Notes under the pieces: generated by a model
The model's database searches: none
What the model saw: only the letters and a program-made list of their open reading frames with translations
What the model was told of the DNA's origin: nothing
Program-made: the position numbers and the translations under genes
Part shown: positions 59,130 to 64,000 of the stretch, piece after piece
How the letters are laid out: each line of letters opens with the position of its first letter
Position numbering within the stretch: the stretch's first letter is position 1
Assembly (NCBI RefSeq): GCF_032854445.1
Contig: NC_088295.1
Span: 76,290,028-76,354,027, forward strand
Direction of reading: 5' to 3'
DNA from: Liolophura sinensis
Lineage: Eukaryota; Mollusca; Polyplacophora; Chitonida; Chitonidae
Length of the DNA stretch: 64,000 nucleotides

Positions 59130-62100
59130 TACACTGGAAAGTAAAAAATGTGGTATGCAATATCTGACTTACTATTACCAAGTATATTATATTTAGTATA
59201 TGTATAAATATAAGCTTTTATTTCTTTAAAAATTAAACACCTTCCTTGAAGAAACTTCAGTGCTGAAAATTCAATTTCAATGCTTCAGCTATGAAAAGTT
59301 GCATCTTAATCTTCTTAGATAATACTACTGCCCTGACTAGGGTCATTAATAAATCTGGATATTATAACCCACTTGATGTGTCTCACGTTGATGACGTGAC
59401 ACTGTTAAAAGATGAAAATACCACAGGTGTTGAGATACCGTTAAACAGATCCGGAAATTATGTAAAAGTTGGGAATATCTGATTTTTAAAACGTGTCAGA
59501 TCAAGTTTCTCCCAGACGATGACCCATCGATGTACTAAGAGTCTCGTTAGCATTTGCTCTCTACTATGAGCCCGTGTGAAATTTAGAGCTAATGCTTGAT
59601 GTCACAGGCTGATAGCTGCACAATCGGCACCTGTGCCATCTTCTATCGGGTGATTTATCTTCCTTATCGATTATTACAGTAAATAATCACCCTCTGTCGT
59701 GGGTATTATGTATTAGAGGTTGCAGATCAAGCCCCTGCCCAATCAGGCGAAAGGGATGTGGATGCTGATGGATCATCGATGCGTCTGTTCTCACGACCGC
59801 GTCGCCAGGTGGCACGTTGTTGTTGTTGCGCTGTGAATATAAATGTACATGGAAACTTGTTAATTTTTACTACGTCTAACGAGATGTAAGAACTTCACAG
59901 AGGATTTGGCTTTCTTCTTTCAATCCCGACTTGCCAGTACAGTACAAGTCTCTGAAAAAAGTTCACATTGGCTTCCCATCACAGAAGATGGAGGCATTAC
60001 AAGATAACATTTTTTTGTATGGCGCGGGAAACGGAAATCAGACATGGCTTTTTTTTTCCTTCTTCACTACATATAAGTTCTGACGGATGAGACAGGAAAT
60101 ATTGTCAGACAGAGATTCTGTCGGTCTGTGGAGAGATACAGCTATATGACGTCTGCTAACTGAGCACGCCAGTCACGATGCCACCCCATAACATTTCTGC
60201 AATGGTTGCTTAGTATAACCATCTGTCTGGCTCAGTCAGCCAAGGTGGTCGGCTAACATCATTGTAAGCAAATAACACGTAAATAACATATAACATGTAA
60301 TGAAATTATGGCTCGGTGAAAAGCATTCATCCGTCTTATGATATTTAACTTGCAGAAATTTCCTTGACTGTCATTTAGATGAATGGTGAAGAATGGTTTG
60401 ATCCAACTGTTGCAAAATGTAGGAAAAAAGAGGAAAAAGAAACGTGCTTAAAAAAACGCCTGTTCACATTTCAGCTATGGAACGTGTTTCTCTCTGATAT
60501 TACCCGGCAAGCCTCTGGCAATCTCGCTGCTGTCACATGACTATGACACCAGTACTGATCCACAGGTCGTCAAATTTCAATTAACCAACCAAACTTTCAT
60601 CACTTTTCTCTTTTATAACGCAATATAACGACATGGTATTTGAATAGTGTCAGTACAGAATAGCTTACGCGGGCGTCGCCAAAGAAACCACAAACTTGTG
60701 TGTTATGTGTCAGAGCTGGGGACATTAATTGTTTCTTCATTTTATAAAGTCAAGTATTTTAAAGCAAAGGTCCGTGGGTACGTCAACACTGTTGCGCTGC
60801 TTAACGTGCCGTGAGCTACGATTTCATGGCGAGTTAGTCAGCTCGGGGCCGAGATATAGGTGCAGGGGATGTATAAAGACCCATGATATAGCTCCTAGGA
60901 GCATACAGGACACCACTCTAGTACAATTAGGAGCAGCATTATAAAAGGGGAAATGTTAGATTCACTTTAGTGTGAACTCAATAAGCATAAAATAGCTAAC
61001 TGCAGGGCTTGTGACAAAGAGGGAAGATAAAAGGTGCAGTGATCCTAAACATGGGTATTGTTCATAAACCGGCCTCCGCCATATGGCCAATTGTCTACCT
61101 AAACCGACTTTAAACCATCTCATAGTCACTTTAATCACCCTGACGCTGACTACAGAATATGAAGCAGAATAGACCCCCCTCCTTATGAGATATCTCGTCA
61201 GTTAAGCTCCTATGTGTAGCTCGCTTAAGAAGGGTCCTGGTAGCCCTTTGACGTAGTCTAGCGGCGAGGTTCGCCTGTCGGCAACCGGAAGAGAGCCTCC
61301 CACTATAAGACATGCTCACCAGAGGACTGTCCCTCTAACCGTATGGTTACCGTCACTGTAGGGCCACAAAGTTGAAAAGCTAGCTATAAACTGGTATTCC
61401 TGGGCCTGGGGCAGGAGGAGATCTGTCAAACCTCAAAAGCACGTATCTGTACGTAAGCTCGAGAGAGAGAGGAGAGGGCATGAGAAAAACAATAGCCTCA
61501 GAACATGGCTGTAGCGTATAGCAGGGAGATGACATAGTTAAGCTGCTACAAGGTAGGGACGGGAGTTCGCAGCCAAATATCAACTTCTCCGTGGACTGGT
61601 TACTAACTACTACATTTTTTCTCACCTGCCTGGAATCTAATCCTCAGACGTATTGTCCAGATTGGACGTGGCACTTGCGAATACGAAAAAAAAAAAAAGA
61701 AATCCACGGAAACATCGGTGAAATTTAACATATTGTATTTCCCACGGAGTATACCATTGGAAGACACACGCCAACTGGGAGGTAAAGGTGTACACGGTAA
61801 GTTATATGTAGGTGGTACACATTTTTTCTGACAATTTGCTGCTACATTTTTACTTTAGAGACTACTTTAGAGGGTATTGTGCGTTTTTGTCTGAGGACTA
61901 AAGGTCGTATAGAGTGTTGTGTTTATATTGCCAAACTGACAAGACGTAGAATGGTACCACGCTGGAAAGTTGATTTTTATGCGGTTTTTGTGGTCACATA
62001 ACTACATGGGGATTTAACCTTGCGCAAGAAGTAAGGAATTGACAGGAAGAATAAAACGGAGGATTAATGCATGACTTCAAGAGATTTGTCGGAGACGTCA

Positions 62101-64000
62101 AGGCAATTAATGTAGTATTTCTTGACCATTAGTCGTGTGGGTTGGCTCTTGGATAATAGGCCATTTCCCCACAAAGTGAACAATTACACAGTTTCTAGAC
62201 GGTACATGGGGATTAGCTAAGATGGCCCGTCTATCACACTCCAAGTGCCGGTCTTCAGTTTCTCGAATAGGAGCCAGACAGGTAAAATATATGCGTGAAA
62301 ATTACTAGTATTACGTGTCAGGGTGTACTAAGCGTTTATACGACACAACAGGGGCATTGGTGATTTCTGTTTAGTCGGATGAGCTGAACTGTCAGGGGTA
62401 ACACTGGCGTGAAGTACTGTCTTCATAACCACTAAGCGTGTAACGTCTTACCACATTCAACGGACTTCACTTGTTTTAGTGGAGTACGATACACCAAGAC
62501 TCTACTAAGGCAGATTACACCGACGAACACTGGCAAAAACGAAGGCCTCACTCTAAAATCACTGGGTTCAGTATGAATATACAAGAATCATTTTGTATCG
62601 AAATTTATGCGTTTACGTAATTATACTGCCATAAAAAATGTAGTCGTTTCTCGATAGGTAACCATTACTAAACAAGATATACGAGTTAGAGATGTCCTCA
62701 GTTGACACGGAAATTCTGGGGTAGTAGTAATGGTAGTAGAGGTGAATGGCTGTTGTTGTTGTAATTGGTTTTTCCTGTATGATTTCCACGTTCGTGAAAT
62801 TTTTATACAGTACGGATAGTGTGAATAATTAAAGTGTGATCTATGTTCTGGATGTTATTCAATTCCCAAAGCTGGGTACAGCAGATCTCATGACTAACAT
62901 TGGACGTTAACATGTATTTGTAGTTGCTATAAAGGGGTATATGACATACAGAAGTATATAATGCTAGGCAAGCCCGAATAAGTCCACTGGAGTTGGCAAA
63001 TGTTTGTGCATTTCTGTCAAGAAATAGTGGGGTTGTTCAGCGGAAGGATTGCATTTAAAAAGTGTAAAAGTGGGGCATGATCATTCCACTGTCTACCCAG
63101 GTAACGGCGCTAAAGCTGGCAGATAGCACCACTCTCCCGCCGCCGAATTACAATCGTGTATAGAGTTATCTTTCATAGCATAGGAAACTGGGGCTAATGA
63201 TCAACAGGTATTGTATATACATGTACACATGAATTAACTCCTTATCACGCGTTACTGGCGTTATGATGAATTAAAATTTTTTGTGAAATAAATATTCAAA
63301 CCTGTTAAGATATTTTGGGTAAATGTACATCACCTGTAAAGACCAAGCTTGTCATACACACGACTGGCTTTAATATTGTTGCAGATATTGCTAGTGTTTA
63401 CCTAAAAATCCACGTCCCTATTCATCAAGCTCTGCCTGCATGGATGCTTTTTAATTAACACAGCCGAGATAAAACACCTCACACCAAGCTAACTCAAAAG
63501 ATATATGTCTCTAAACCAGTAAAATAAATCTGGACATTCTTTAATTTTTAAATGTTTTGTATAGGTCTGTAAAATTTACAGACTGTCTGTAAAAAAACAT
63601 AGTAATTATAAATTTATGTGAAAACGCAATGTACTAGTACTAGTGTGTTCTTGAGTGAGTTTTGTTGCACAGTTGTACACTTATCCCGTCCCTGTTGCTT
63701 TAAGCCAGGTGATACAATTAACCCGTTTCTGTTGAATTATGCATATCTGCTAAACCACATGAGCCGATTTCCTTGTTATGAACTGAATTTAGAGCGTTTA
63801 AGACGTCTATCATCTCACGCCTGGGTAGTAATTCCGTCATTTCTACTCTTAATATGGCGCTTGGAGCTAATTGAAATTGACAGCTGTAAAAGAATAAATG
63901 ACTCCGTCATATAATGTTATAGTGAGGAGATTTTGAAAATGCATACATATCTTTGCACATTCAAGCTGACGTTGTATATGTTGGTGTCTTCATCTCGATG
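59130..64000. other. Intergenic, nothing recognised
   Basis: About 4.9 kb with only short open frames. No exon, tRNA-like element or tandem repeat that I can support. Confidence 0.45.

Overview
This is a eukaryotic genomic window with spliced exons, long AT-rich non-coding stretches, many tRNA-derived SINE fragments and several minisatellites. The main dispersed repeat has a core reading 'tacgccgtactcaagaat' on the strand complementary to its tail and ends in (AAAT)n. I associate this type of repeat with molluscs and related lophotrochozoans. That assignment comes from memory and is not proven here.

The only gene I can identify with confidence is NHEJ1 (XLF/Cernunnos), the XRCC4-like non-homologous end-joining factor. 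It lies on the + strand at 5909-17324, with seven coding exons joining to 344 codons plus stop. All six junctions keep frame, and the protein aligns with vertebrate XLF from the head domain through the coiled coil to a C-terminal lysine-rich Ku-binding-type motif. Intron 1 appears to use a GC-AG splice pair and carries a long inverted repeat 14 nt past the donor. Intron 4 holds two SINEs. Intron 5 is largely a 30-bp minisatellite whose unit resembles the exon 5/intron 5 splice junction, and it contains two copies of the last 53 bases of exon 5. Intron 6 holds one arm of a dispersed repeat whose partner sits near 1 kb in opposite orientation.

Layout: 1-5.9 kb is intergenic with SINE copies. 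5.9-17.5 kb is NHEJ1 with its polyadenylation signal. 17.7-18.3 kb has SINE fragments. 18.67-20.78 kb is a 90-bp tandem array of about 24 units. 20.8-64 kb has no recognisable gene: it contains scattered SINEs (three related groups, here called A, B and C, plus a weaker D), a four-unit repeat at 34.4 kb, a 44-bp array at 36.2-36.9 kb, homopolymer runs and otherwise unremarkable AT-rich sequence.

I did not find a new multi-gene system. The most unusual features are the splice-junction minisatellite with exon-fragment copies inside NHEJ1, the GC donor next to a long hairpin, and the graded 90-bp array just downstream.
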